Source: Letharia columbiana (lineage: Eukaryota; Ascomycota; Lecanoromycetes; Lecanorales; Parmeliaceae). From it: a DNA stretch of 64,000 bases. The DNA lies in contig NW_023501108.1 of the NCBI RefSeq assembly GCF_014066305.1, positions 28,501 to 92,500 of the forward strand. Direction: 5' to 3'. Within the stretch, counting starts at the first letter, position 1; the number at the start of each line of letters is the position of its first letter. Positions 47,864 to 60,660 of the stretch are shown in pieces. Both the position numbers and the translations under genes were made by a program. A model generated the notes under the pieces. That model did no database searches. It saw only the letters and a program-made list of their open reading frames with translations, and was not told the DNA's origin.

Positions 47864-50800
47864 TATAATAGTAATATTATTATTCGATATTAATTAACTA
47901 TCGAATAATCTAGAAGCTTCTCTATTATTATTTATTTATTTAATAATACTTTATTACTTAATTCTTTATAGCTATTCTACTATCTAAGTCTTTCGCTAAT
48001 ACTCTTTTATTTATTAATTAAAATCTTTACTATCTTATTAATCTAATAAGTAATTTTAATCTAATAGAATATCTTCTTAAAGTCGACGCTATTTATATCT
48101 ATATTAATTAAAAAATAATTATATTAATCTTTTAAATCGACGACTTTATTAAAATAGTATACTTATATCTTAATCTATTAAAGCCTTCGATAGTATTTAT
48201 AATTCGATATCTTATTACTTATACTCTTAAGTTCTTAGAGCTATTAAAACTCTTATTTATATTATAAAATAATAGAGTAAGAACTAGATTTAATTTTTTA
48301 GAATTTAAGTTATTAATATTATAGCTATTAGATTAAGTTATTAATAAATCTTTCTTTTATAAAATAATTAAAGATTTTAAAAATCTTACTATATAGCTAA
48401 TAGAGCTACTAAAGCTTTCTTTAACTAATATTACCTTATTAAATTCGCCTTTATTAAGCTCTCTCTTATTTTTATAAAAATCTTTAAATCTTATTTAAGT
48501 AAGAAGTTTTATATTAATAAGCTTATCTAGTAGATATTCTTCTTCTATATTTAAGATCTCTATAAAGATTACGATCTACGATAATATTATAACTTCTAAT
48601 ACTTCTCTCGATTATTAATAGCTTTAATAAGATATTAATAATACTATTTAAAGAGCTATTATTTAAATATTATAAAATTTATAAATATTATCTAGCCCTA
48701 TAAACTTTATAAAATAATTAGAGCTATAAGATTTATTTAAAGAGTTATCTATCTCGTTAAGTATCTTTAATTAATAAAATCTATTAAATCTTAATTACTT
48801 TAATCTCTATCTCGATAAATTCTATAAAGAAAGCGAGATTATTATAATTAATAAAGATATCTACTTTTATAGCGTTATTCTTTTTATAAAATAGCTATAA
48901 GATATAGCTATTATAAAAGACTTTTTTATAATTAAAGTTAATTTTAATATAGTATTAAGAGATATAGCGTTATTATAATATATTATTAAGTTATTAAATC
49001 TTAAAAAGCTTAATTTATAAGTAGATAACGATATTAAGAAATAATATAAGATACTATTAAGATAATTTAAGAAATCGATTAAAATAATACTCGCTTATCT
49101 TATTACTAAGAAGTATACTCTAATAAATATATATAATAGAAGAGAGCCTTCGAGCTATATATAAGTAGTTATTTATTATACTAAATTTATTAATATAGAT
49201 AATATCAAAAATTAATTAATATTTATCTATTAAGATATTATAGTAGACTTATATATTTTTATAAACTTAATATTTATTATAATATTAATTTCTTTATTTA
49301 TTTAAATATTTAAATTAAAGAAAGATATATAATTTAAGATATCTAGATTATTTTATTAAAGGCTTTAATAAAGTTAATTACTATAGTAATAACGTAATAA
49401 TTAAATCTTTTAATAAGATCTTTAATAAGATTAATTAAATATTAATTATTAAGATTAATAGAACTATAAAAATTAATTATTTAACTTCTTTTAATCTTAA
49501 TTCTATTCGCGATAGTCTTCTAGCTATTAGAATAGATCTTATAATAAAGAATAATACGCTTATAATAATTAATAGTACGATTATTAATTAAATTAGTAAT
49601 ACGCTCCGTAAGATAATTATTCACTTATTATACCGTTACGCCTTTAAATCGCCGATTCTTTAAGTACGTTAGATTCGATATTCTCGAATTAATTTAAATA
49701 ATTAAACTCTTTTTAAGATAAAAGATTTTTAAGATAAGATAATCGCGGTTATTAAAGTAATAGAGGTAAGTAATTATAGTAGTTATAAGGTATTTATTAT
49801 AGTTAAACCGCTATTTATTAAGCTAATTATAACGATTAAATAATTTATAATTAAGCTAATTATATTAATAAGAATTAATCTAATATCTCTTAAGAGTATA
49901 ATAAAGTATAAGAAGCTTATTAAGGCGAATCGTCTAAGAAAAGCTTCGCTAATAATTATAAAGAATAGTTATATAAAGAGATCTATACTAACTTCGTCGA
50001 TATTTATATAATCTATTAAAACTACGATATATTATTTATATTTAAAATAAAACTTTATAAATACTTATAAGAGGTTATTTATAAGAGCCTTTCTAGTTGT
50101 AGAAGAATTATTTATAAGAGCCTTTTATAGCTAAGTAGAAGCCTTTTATTTATTAATTAGAAGTCTTCTATTATTAAGACTTCGATTCTATTAAAATTAT
50201 TAACTCTAACTTTACTAAGAAGTTTAATCTAGATATAAGAGTTATCTTTCGAGAGTAAAATTACGCTTATATCTTTATACGTTTATAGCTTAATATTATT
50301 AATAAGAAGATTTATATTAATATTAACTATAGAGTTATTCTAGTAAATAAATTATAGCTATTAATATTACTATCTCTTATAAAAATTCGAAAAATAATCT
50401 TATCTCTTTATATTAAGGGTTTAGGTTCGACTATATATAATACTAATAAGTACGTTTTAATCTTAATATATATTCCTATTAGTAAGGTAGACGATAGTAA
50501 GGTTCTCTATTATATTTAAAGGGAAATATATCTTATTAATAATTTAAAAGTTTATATATTATTAGAGAATAATATTATAAATTCTTAAGAAGATTATATT
50601 TAATATTATTTAAGATAAAGTATATATTAATAGCTATACTATTACTATTAATATTATTAATTAATAATATAATTTATATTAAAAATATATTATTTATATC
50701 TATAAAGCTCTTAATTATAACGCTTTATATAGATATTATAATATCTATTAGCTCTTTTAAAAAACTATTTAAGAGAGATTATATTTTTAAATTAATAGTA

Positions 50801-51429
50801 TAGCGAAACTTAACGCTATACGCTTATCTTATAAACTTATATATTATCGAAATTTTAGTTAAAAATAAAATTAATTAAATCGTCTAAATCTCTAAAAAGC
50901 TTTATCTAGATATATTATACGAAGTTAATTATAAAAATATCTTCTTTATAAAGTCTTCGTCGAAGTCTTTTATAGATAAGTCTATTATAAATAATTAAAT
51001 TAAGAAAATAATTATTTTTATTATAATAGTATTAATAAATATAACTAATAACCTCTTATAGCTTATTTATAACGCTATTATATCTTAATTAAATCTTATT
51101 AAAGAGATTAAGCTATTAAATAATATTATAATCTATAATAATAAATATAATACTTAGATTCTAATAGATCTAATCGATAAATTTTCTATCTTATAAAGAG
51201 ATAAAGACTTTATTAAAATATTTAAAAATAATTAAATAAAGATTACGCTACGCGATAACTAATAAAGTAGATTATTAAAATTAAATTATATAAAGATCTA
51301 CTCTTTAGATATTAATAATAGAGAAGTAATTAATAATATATTTAATAATTTATAATAATAAGATAGACTTAAATATACTATTAAGTCTACTCTATTTAGC
51401 TATCTTATATTTATAATTTAAAAAACGCT

Positions 51430-51960
51430 ATTAAATAATAAGCGAAAGAAAAGAGCTATAATAAATATTAGAGGCCTTAATAATCTTATTATTTTAGATA
51501 TATATCTTATATTATTATAATTAGATATTATAATAAGACTATTAGAATATATCTATTTATCTATACTCGATATAATATCTTTCTTTTATTAATAGCTTAT
51601 TTACTATAATAATCGCTATATACTTATTATAATTTCTTATCGAGGTTAAGAGATTTTTAATATATTAATTATAGAATATATAAATTTTATAGCTTATATA
51701 TAGCGATAGATTAATAAAATTCTATAATTTATTAAAGACTTTATTTAAGTATATATCGATAATATTATATTAGACTTTAAAATCTTAAAGAAGTATATTA
51801 TATATCTTCGAAAGTTATTTTAAATCTTAATTAAATATAATATTATTATTACGTCTATAAAAATCTTTCTAAAATATTTTAATATTAATCTATTAGATTA
51901 TTAAGTTAATTCTTTTAATATAATAATAGTTAAAAATAAGTTAAAAGTTATTAATAAGAT
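51430..51960 (+). pseudogene. Gypsy family B reverse transcriptase, RIP-inactivated
   Basis: The frame reads NIRGLNNLIILDIYLI (about 51456-51500; family VDIRGLN.L...D.YPLP), ILDIISFFYQQLIY, the ISYRG.E.FN segment (about 51630), and YIDNIILDF at 51752-51778, the relic of YVDDI. The second catalytic Asp is AAT (Asn), from TpG to TpA. The motif set DIRGLN...D...SFF identifies a distinct ascomycete Gypsy clade. Nonfunctional. Confidence 0.85.
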
Positions 51961-53039
51961 TATTTACTCTAATATACTCGAGAATCTTAAATACTATCTT
52001 AAATTAATAGACTATCTAAGAAGTTTAATTTACTACTACGCGTAGCTTACTAATTCTCTATAAGTATTAAAAACTCGCTTATTTAAAGAGATATTAATTA
52101 AAAATAATTTACGTTATATTTACTTCTTTAAGCTCCGCCTATTAAAGGCTTCTCTATAGAAGAATTAAAGCTTTAAAAGCCTATAGAAAGCTTTAAGTAG
52201 GCCTTTATTACTTATATATTTTAATTTAAATAAAGATCTATAAATAGATCTAAATATCTCTAGAGAATAGGATTTCGATATATAGATATTTTATATTAAA
52301 AAGAAATATATTATTATAGCTAATATTAAGTAATTATCTAGAACTATTATAAAGTTAATTATATACTTATTAAGAATATTAATATTCGCCGAAAAGAATT
52401 ATTAGTCTATAAAACTCGAGATAGTAGAATTTATATAAATTATTAAGAAGATTCGATATCTTATAAAGTCGTTTAAGCGATTTATTATTATTTAAATTAA
52501 TTATTTAGCTATTCTCGATATTATAAAGTAATCTTCTATTACTTTTATAATATCTATAATAAAACTAAATATATAATTTATATATACTTCTTAATTTCTT
52601 TACTAATTTTATCTCGATATAAGATATAAGTTTAATAAGAAATATATTATATTAGACGCTTTTTCACGCCTTACTAATATCGATAAATTAACATTATTCG
52701 AAGATTACTTAAAGCTTAATATCTTATATATCTATATTATATAAGTAATAAATTATAATAATATTTATAATTACTCTACTATCGTAGTAGAGATAAATAA
52801 AGTCTTTTATAATAGGCTTCTTATTAAATATAATATAGATTTATATTAAATAAGAATTAATAATATTATAAATATTAATATAAAGCTAATAGCTAAGAAC
52901 GAGAGCGTTAAGCTTTCTTTTATTTATAATATTATAAACTCTAATCTTATTTTTTATAAAAATTAATTTATCGATCTTAAACGATTATATATACCTTAAT
53001 CGCTAATTAAAGATATTCTCGAAATCGCCTATAAGAATA

Positions 53040-53900
53040 ATTATTTAAATTTCGAAAGATCTTTTAATATAATCTTTAAATTATAATATATATAAAAATT
53101 ATTTAAGTACCTTTATAGCTATATTAAGTATTATCCTAAATATCTAATATTATAAACTCGTCGCTATAAGTCTTATAATTATCTATAATCTATAGAGAGT
53201 TTTATTCTATCTTTTTATATCTTAACACTTAATTTTATTCTTACTATATTATTATCTAATAAGAAATTTAATTATATAATAATCGTTATAGATAAATTTA
53301 TAAAGCGAATTACTTATATTTCTAATAAATTTATCTAAGATATTAAAGAGTAGACTATTACTTTATTAGATTGCTTCGATATAGATAATTAAGAAATATT
53401 AAAGATCTTACTATCTAATAGAGATTTTAAATTTCTATTAAAACTATAAAAAGCTATATTCGATAAATTAAGAGTTAAACTACTATACTTTATTATCTAT
53501 TATTTCTAGATAAATAATAGTAATAAACGTATTAATTAGACGACTAAAATCGCTTTATACTTTTATTTATATATTCTAGAAGAAGCCTTTAATATAGTCT
53601 ATTATTCTTTTATATATATAAGTACTACTTAATAATATATAATCGACTATTATAATTAAGTTATCGAATAAGCTCTTCTATAAATTCCCTCTTAATAAAG
53701 CTCTTAATCTTATTATATTATTCGAATTATTATAGTAGATATACGCTATTATTAGAGTTAAAGCTATTAATATAATAAGCTTTATTTAAATATCTTAGAA
53801 ATTTTACTATAATTATAAATACTAGTCTATATACTTTAGAAAGAAAGATAAAGATACTCTTATATCTTATATAAAGGCTACTCTATTTTATAATCTATTA
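53040..53900 (+). pseudogene. Gypsy family B integrase, RIP-inactivated
   Basis: The N-terminal HHCC segment is eroded at about 53050-53150. The core reads IIVIDKFIKRITYI (about 53280), LLSNRDFKFLLKL (about 53405; family SDR...F) and a decayed YHPQTD..SER.NQ series (about 53490-53550). The segment ends in a Lys/Tyr-rich C-terminal part and connects to the chromodomain. Confidence 0.8.
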
Positions 53901-54149
53901 ATACTATTAAGATAAATAAGATTAATTAACACTATATTAACTCTTTTAAGATTATTATTAAAATAGATAAGTAAGTATATTATCTCGATATATCTAATTA
54001 TTAAAGAGTTTATTTTATATTCTTAATAGTATAGCTAGAATTATAGCCCGCTAATATTAATTCTTTTATAGATTACTATTAAAGAAGTTTAATTCTATCT
54101 ATATAAAAGACGATATTAATAACTATAAGTTATATAAGCTATAGTTCTT

Positions 54150-54250
54150 ATTTAATAAGCGTATTAGACGTTGTAGTAAAAGTTATTTAATTAAATATCT
54201 AGTACGTTAAAAAGAATATAACTCGAAGTATAATTAATAATATAATATTA
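54150..54250 (+). pseudogene. Chromodomain of Gypsy family B, RIP-inactivated
   Basis: From 54157 the frame reads KRIRRCSKSYLIKYLVR-stop-KEYNSKYN, the core of a chromodomain in which a cage Trp is now TAA. It ends the polyprotein, as in the Gypsy element split at 6107/18406. Confidence 0.8.
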
Positions 54251-54622
54251 AATAGCTAGGCGATACTTTAGAATTAGTAAAAGACTACGAAATCGCTATA
54301 TCGCCTCTATTAGAGCTACTACCTCCGCTACCAACGACGTATTTATAGAAGCCTTTCGCAATTAATATTACTACCTCCGCTATTAAAGCTACTATTTATT
54401 ATATTTATAAAAGCCTTTCGTAATCGATTATACTACTATATATAATAGCACCCTTATCATTAATAAAACCTTCGAAGTCTATTACGAAGCGAGCTATTAC
54501 GGTTATAATTTCTAAGAGAAAGAAATTAATCATATAAGAGCTTACTACTATATTTACTTGCTTTACTTATCTCTTTACTTATATATATACCGAGGTCGCT
54601 ATACTTTTTATTAACGGTATAT

Positions 54623-54801
54623 TATTATAGTAAGCTATCGTAACTATATAGATATATGATTTTACCTACCTTCGTATCTACTAAGAAGATACCTTAATAA
54701 GAACCTTAGCTTAGTATTATAAGTAGTTACTTCTTAGTAGAAGAATAATCATCTTTACTATACACTAATTATTATACTTACATTTCCATATTGCTCTCAT
54801 A
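54623..54801 (+). repeat. 3' LTR of Gypsy family B
   Basis: Starts TATTATAGTAAGCTATCG (ancestral TGTCACAGTAAGCTGTCG, seen at 44447) and ends ATTGCTCTCATA. About 179 bp. The start is RIPed while the final 50 bp keep CA/TG. Confidence 0.8.
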
Positions 54802-55599
54802 AGATATATCTTAAAAAATTTAAATTTAAATATAATATAGATAATTAATATATTATATTAATTATTAATATAATACTATAATATTAATATCTAACTCTAT
54901 TAAAATTATTAATAAATAATTTATTAAGAATTAATTAAGTAATAAAGTAATATAAGAGAATAGTATATTATTAGAGCGTAGTTTATTTTTAAATAAGCTA
55001 TAATTTAATAATAAAGTAGATTTAATATCTATTAAGTTTTATTAATCTTCTCTCTTTCGATATAAAAAACGTTTTAATTTAGACTTTTTAGAGAGGTAGA
55101 TCGCTAATAAAGAGAATATTAATCGATATATATTAAAGAAGTAAAAGAGAAAGAAATAGAGGAGAGTTAAGAAGAATAAATAGTATAAAAAGAGATAAAA
55201 GATAATAGAGAAGATAAGATTAAGAGGAGAAGATTTTTTTTAGCTTTATAAATTCTATAAATAGAATTATTAATTATAAGACTGCGATAGATTAATAAGA
55301 AAAATAATCTCTTTATCTTTATCGCTTAAAATATTAATCTCTAAATAAGAGCGAGCTAATATCTTTAATTTCTCTTAATTATTAATAAAGAAGAAAATAA
55401 AGAAGATTTAGCTATAGAAGATAAGCTTAATTTACGCTTTATTTTTAATAATAAAAAATAAGATATTAAGAAAAGTAATTTTATTAAATTATATTAAATC
55501 GAAGTTTAGATCTAGATTAAAACTTTTATATATATTAGTATAAAAGAGTAAAATAATATTTATTTAATATAGTAAGAAAGAAGAAAATATTATTATTTT
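54802..55599 (+). other. Unassigned A/G-rich interval before the LINE
   Basis: 55120-55240 is purine-rich on the plus strand and in one frame gives a Lys/Glu/Arg-rich stretch; it may be part of a decayed gag-like first ORF of the LINE. No end sequence was identified. Confidence 0.35.
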
Positions 55600-57829
55600 A
55601 GTAATATCGGCCCTCGAAGATAGTAGATAGCTTTATTTAAAAATGCTATCTAAATTATAAAAAAAGTAAAATAAATTAATTTTAAAATAAATTATAAAGA
55701 GATTAAAAAAGATTATAAAGCTTAAAATTATAATATTTATAGAACTTTATAATATTAAAGACTAAATAATATATTATTACTCTTTTATAATCATTAAAGA
55801 AATTAAAAATTAAAGCTTTTATATCGATATCTTAATTATAAATATTATTAAATATTATATAAGAGAGCTTTAAATATATATAACGAATAAGAATTCGCTA
55901 AATGCTATAGATTTTTATCTTCTAGCTATATAAATAATAGAGATAAAAAACTTTAAAAGTTTAAAATTCTAATTAATATATTAAAAGTTTAAAAGCGTTA
56001 TAAATAATAAGATTATAATTATTTTTAAGAAAAGCTTTAAAGTATATAGCTTCGAGTTTATAATTAGATAATTAAAGTTAAAATATAATAAAGCGTTTAA
56101 TATTAGATTTAAATTAATAAATTTAATTAAGATATATAATATTTATAGAGAAGTATATTTAATAATTAAGTATAAAGAATTATAGGCGTTTAAATCTATA
56201 AATATTATAAAGTTCTTTTTTATAAAGAATAGATCTATTATATTATAATTATAATTATATATAAAATATAAATAATCTCGCTTAATATTTATTTAATTCT
56301 AAATTTAGATTATTTTAAAAAAAAATATAATATAATATAGAGTTATAGAATTAATATTCTACTACTTTAAGAGATAAATCTATTTAATAAGATTATAGAA
56401 TATTATAAAAGATTATTTTTATAAATAATTATTATAATTTATCGAGTCGAAAAGAATAAAGTCGCTATTATTATAAATATTAAATTTATAAAATAATAGA
56501 GAGATAAAGATTTAAATTATATTCTTTATAAAGAAGGTAATAAAAGAATTTTAATTTACGAGGTTAAATATAAAGAATATATATTTATAATAATATTAGT
56601 ATATATCTTAATTAAAGAGATTATAAGATTATTATAACTAAAAGCGAATATAAAAACGCTTAAATAAATATCGCTATAAACGCCTTATAATATAATAGAG
56701 AAAGATTAAAATTTTATATTAATCGCTATAAATAAAGTCTTTATAATCCCTTCGCCGTCTTTATAACTATAAGTACTATTCGAATTATTATTAAAGCTTA
56801 AAGAAGATAAGATATATTATTTAATAGACGATTAGAGAATTTAAAACTTAAATTTTAGAGTCTTTATATACTTCTTAAACGATAGAATCTTAGTTTTTAA
56901 AATTAATTAAATTTATATCTAAGATAATTAGATAGAAGAGTTAAAGAATTAGAAGATAGTATTAAATAAATTATTTATTAATTATAAGATTATAACGACT
57001 ATAATAAGAATAATCTTTATAATTATTTAAAGATTTAAATAATAAAGATTATTATCTTTACTTTTATAAAGAAATTAGATATAAATCTCGTATTTAAAGA
57101 TATTATAGATACTCTTAGAGAAAAATCTAATAGAAGAGTAAATAATTTATAAGATATTAATAGTATAATTTATAAAATATATTATAAAAGATAATTATAA
57201 GGCGGATTAGAAAATTAAGTATAATTTATAATATAATTATCTATAATTATAGAAAAAAAGATATCTCGAATTACTAAATTTTAAGCTAGAGAAAAGAATA
57301 GTAATTATTAAAATACGCGAGAAATAGCTTATAGATATATATAATTAATTCTATTTCTATAATATTATAATTAAATATCTTATTCTTAATAAAAAGTTAA
57401 TAAGATAGTTTTTCGCGAGGGCTAGATATATAAATTATTACTTTATTAAGATTTTAAAGAATAATTAAAAAAAGATATATATAAATTTAAAAGATATTCT
57501 TAGAGTAGTAATAGATTACTATCGAAATCTTTATAATATAAAATCTTTAAATAAAGGCGTTTAAGATAAAATTTTATAATATATAATAGATTAAGTAAGC
57601 TTAATAAATATTATTAAAATAAAAGATTCTATTAAAATTTAAAAGATATAAATCGCTATTTATTAAATATTTTTAGAAATCTCGCTAGATAAAGATAATC
57701 TTTTAAATAAATTTTATAAGATTATTATAAGATATAAGAAGAAGAAGAAAAGAAAAATCTTAACTATTATCGTTATATAATTAATCTTTTTCTATAATTA
57801 GATATAGCGAAAGTAGAAGCTTTCGAAGT

Positions 57830-58720
57830 ATTAAATAAATAAGATTTTTATTATTCTTTTTAAAAATAAAGATAAATAAATCGATATTAAGAATTATTAT
57901 CTTCTATTTATTATAAATATAAATTATAAAATCTTTATAAATATTTTAATATAACGTTTAATAAAGGTTCTAGGCGAGATAATTAATAAATAATAATTAA
58001 TCTTTTTATCGAAGAGGCTTATTAATAATAATATTAAAATAATTTAATATCTAATAGTTAAGTATAAATCTATTAAGAAATTATTATAAAAGTAAGAGAA
58101 AATCACTATTTTCTTTTTTAATTAGAAAAATATATATAATTAAGTTAGCTATAAGTTTCTTCTAGTAATCTTAAAAGAATTAAATATATTTAAAAAAATT
58201 TATCGCTTAAATATAGCTTATTTATAAAAAAGTTAAAATTAAGATTTATATTAATAACTATATTAGAGAAATAATTATAATATAAAATAATATAAGATAA
58301 AGGGACTTTTTAAGTTACCCTTTATTTATAATTATAATTAAAAGCTTTATTTAATATATTATTTATAACTTTTAAATTTTAAGAGTATAAGTAGAAAATA
58401 GAGTATTAAAGATAACGATATATATTAATAATATTATAATTATTATATAATCTTAAAAAAAGATAGACGCTATAATAGTAATCTTAAAGATTTATTATAT
58501 TATAATTAGCGTAAGAATTAATTAAAATAAGTTATATATATTATATATAAGAAATATCGCCTATATTTATATTATCGATATAAAAGAAATTTCCCTTAAT
58601 AATCTCTATAAATATCTAAAAATATCGATTAAGATAGATATTAATTATTAGTTAGATAATTTTTAGATTAAAATTCTATAAAAGGTTAAGAGATTAATAC
58701 GAAATTAATTATAATTTTAT
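57830..58720 (+). pseudogene. LINE reverse transcriptase, RIP-inactivated
   Basis: Visible motifs: KNKDK..DIKNY(RP) at 57866-57890 (family KKGDKSDLKNYRPISL), NYKIFTNIL..RLIKVLGEII, a LLSKRLI..NI segment (family QGF.PGR), LYLQLQLKALFNILF (family RGTRQGCPLSPLLFALALEPL) and TIYINNIIIII at 58415-58447, where both catalytic Asp codons are AAT. The expected YVDD or YADD box was reached by TpG to TpA steps in TAT-GTT-GAT-GAT-like DNA. Confidence 0.8.
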
Positions 58721-60589
58721 TTATTCTTTAAAAATAAAATAATAATCGAGATTACCTTTATAATATTCCTTTTTAAATTCGCTTTACGATTTTTATATAT
58801 ATCTTTAGCGATACGCGACGAGTTAGAAAAGAAGTATTATAAGTTAATATAGAATAATAAAGTTCGAGATACTATTTATAATCTTTACGCTTATTATTAG
58901 ATAAAAGAGAGTAAAATTAAGATAATTAATCTATAAATTATTATTAATAAGAGTATTATAATTATAATTAATAGAGTAATTAATTTTTTTAAATTAATAT
59001 AGACTATTCTAATTAAAGATATTCTAATATTATATATTTAAAGCCCTCTATATATCTTAATATTTATTAATTTTTAAATAACTTAATTTTTTAATTAGTT
59101 TAACTATATTTTAAAGCTAATATAAATTATTTAATAGCGATAAAAAAAGATATCTATATAAATTCTTTAAGTTAAATTTTCTTTAATTATTATAAAATTA
59201 CTAGCGATATTAATATTCTATTATTTATTATTAAAAAAAACTAATTTAAAAGATATAAAAAAATTTAATTTTAAGATCTAGTAAGCTTTATAAGATAGAG
59301 GTATTAGAGTCTTAAAAGATATATAGAACTCGATATATATAATTTTAATAATTTTAGCTAAAATAGTGTATAATAAGTACTCTTTTTAAATCGACTATAC
59401 TATTAATAAATTAATCTCTAATATTATTTTATTAAATTAAATTAGCGCTTATTACTCTTAATCTTATATATATAAAGACTAAATATATTTTAATAAAAAT
59501 ACTTTATAGAGATTAATAATTATCTTATTTTTTTATTAAAAATTAGCTTTTAATAAATTTATCTTATAATCTTAGATAAGAAATTAAAAGCTATTAATTT
59601 TAGCGATAGAATTAAGAGCTCTATTCTTATTTATTAATATCGCTATAAATTAAGAGTCTTAGCGAATAAAATATAAGCTATAATTTATAATAAGTTTAGA
59701 ATATCGCGTATAGAGAATCTTCTCTAGCGGTTACTCTATAAAAAGATTTAGATAGAGATTAATCTTATTTAAATATTAATATAATAATAATTATACTCTA
59801 TTTATAGTATTAATTAGTTTTTATTTTATATATAAATCGAGTATATAATATTAAAAGTAATATAAAAAGAGTTTTTTATTATTTTAAGTCGATTAACCTT
59901 TAACTCGATATTTAAAATAAAAATTATTAATAAGATAATCGCTTTTATAATACTTAATTCTAATTTAAGAAATATTAATAAAAGATAATAGAATATTCTC
60001 TATTAAGTTACTATTTAAACTCTATAAAAATATTATCTTTTTATATAATTTTAGCGATTTAATTATATACTAATTCTTAAATATCGTTTAAAGTTATTAT
60101 CGAATCTTAATTCAGAAGTAGATTCTTATAGATCGAGTTCTATATCTCTATAAGAGATATTAAATTAAGAAATATAATATATAAATATTTAAGAATCTTT
60201 AGAGCGAGCTCTTTAGCTAAATAAAGATTTATAAGAGCTCTACTTATTTAATATCTAACTCTTTTATAATAATAAGTTAAATTAAGCGTAGAGTAGTAGA
60301 GATAATTAAAAAGTTAAATAATATTATAAAGAATTAGAATATAGATATTAATAATATTAGCGATTAAGATAAATTAATAAGTCTAAATCTATTATTTAAC
60401 TAGTTTTTCTAATTTTTTATTTATACTCTTTTATCTCTAATTTTATTTAATTTAACGTTAATTTAATAAAGTTATTCGATATAATTTCTCTTTATAAAGG
60501 CCTTCGCGTAGTATTCTATATATATTTAAACGAAAGTAGTTTATAAGTTTAAGTTCTTATAGATTTCTAGATAGAATACCTTCGTTAAG

Positions 60590-60660
60590 GCGGCTACCTC
60601 AGCTAAACAGCCGAATAAAATAAATAACTTTTAAATCAATCTTTTTAACTTCGTAATCTT
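60590..60660 (+). other. Un-RIPed patch at presumed LINE 3' end
   Basis: Contains AAGGCGGCTACCTCAGCTAAACAGCCG with CA dinucleotides intact in otherwise RIPed DNA. It could be the LINE 3' untranslated end or the beginning of another unit. Confidence 0.4.

Larger units (their letters stand above)
47759..54801 (+). mobile_element. Near-complete Ty3/Gypsy chromodomain retrotransposon, family B, 7.04 kb
   Basis: Order gag - protease - reverse transcriptase - RNase H - integrase - chromodomain, flanked by a truncated 5' LTR (47759-47863) and a 3' LTR (54623-54801). The reverse transcriptase box is at 51752-51763, the integrase core at 53260-53650, the chromodomain at 54150-54250. The 40870-44447 fragment is an inverted relative. 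It is RIPed throughout with stops at Gln/Trp positions; only the 3' LTR end (54760-54801) and a few patches near 54330-54460 keep CA. Chromodomain Gypsy elements of this type are common in ascomycetes. Confidence 0.88.
55600..60660 (+). mobile_element. Non-LTR (LINE) retrotransposon, RIP-degraded
   Basis: A stop-tolerant plus-strand frame shows the non-LTR order: an upstream protein-like region (56400-57100), the connector FFARARYINYY...KDILRVVIDYYRNLYN-like (about 57410-57540), the reverse transcriptase with NYRP..I.NTDYKI and RLIKVLGEIIN motifs (about 57870-58000), a KGT-Q-type RGTRQG relic (about 58300) and a YINN box at 58421-58432. Integrase, LTRs and chromodomain are absent. Both ends are estimates; the last recognisable un-RIPed patch lies at 60590-60660. 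Tad-like LINEs are the usual class in filamentous ascomycetes, but the clade is not established here. Confidence 0.75.
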
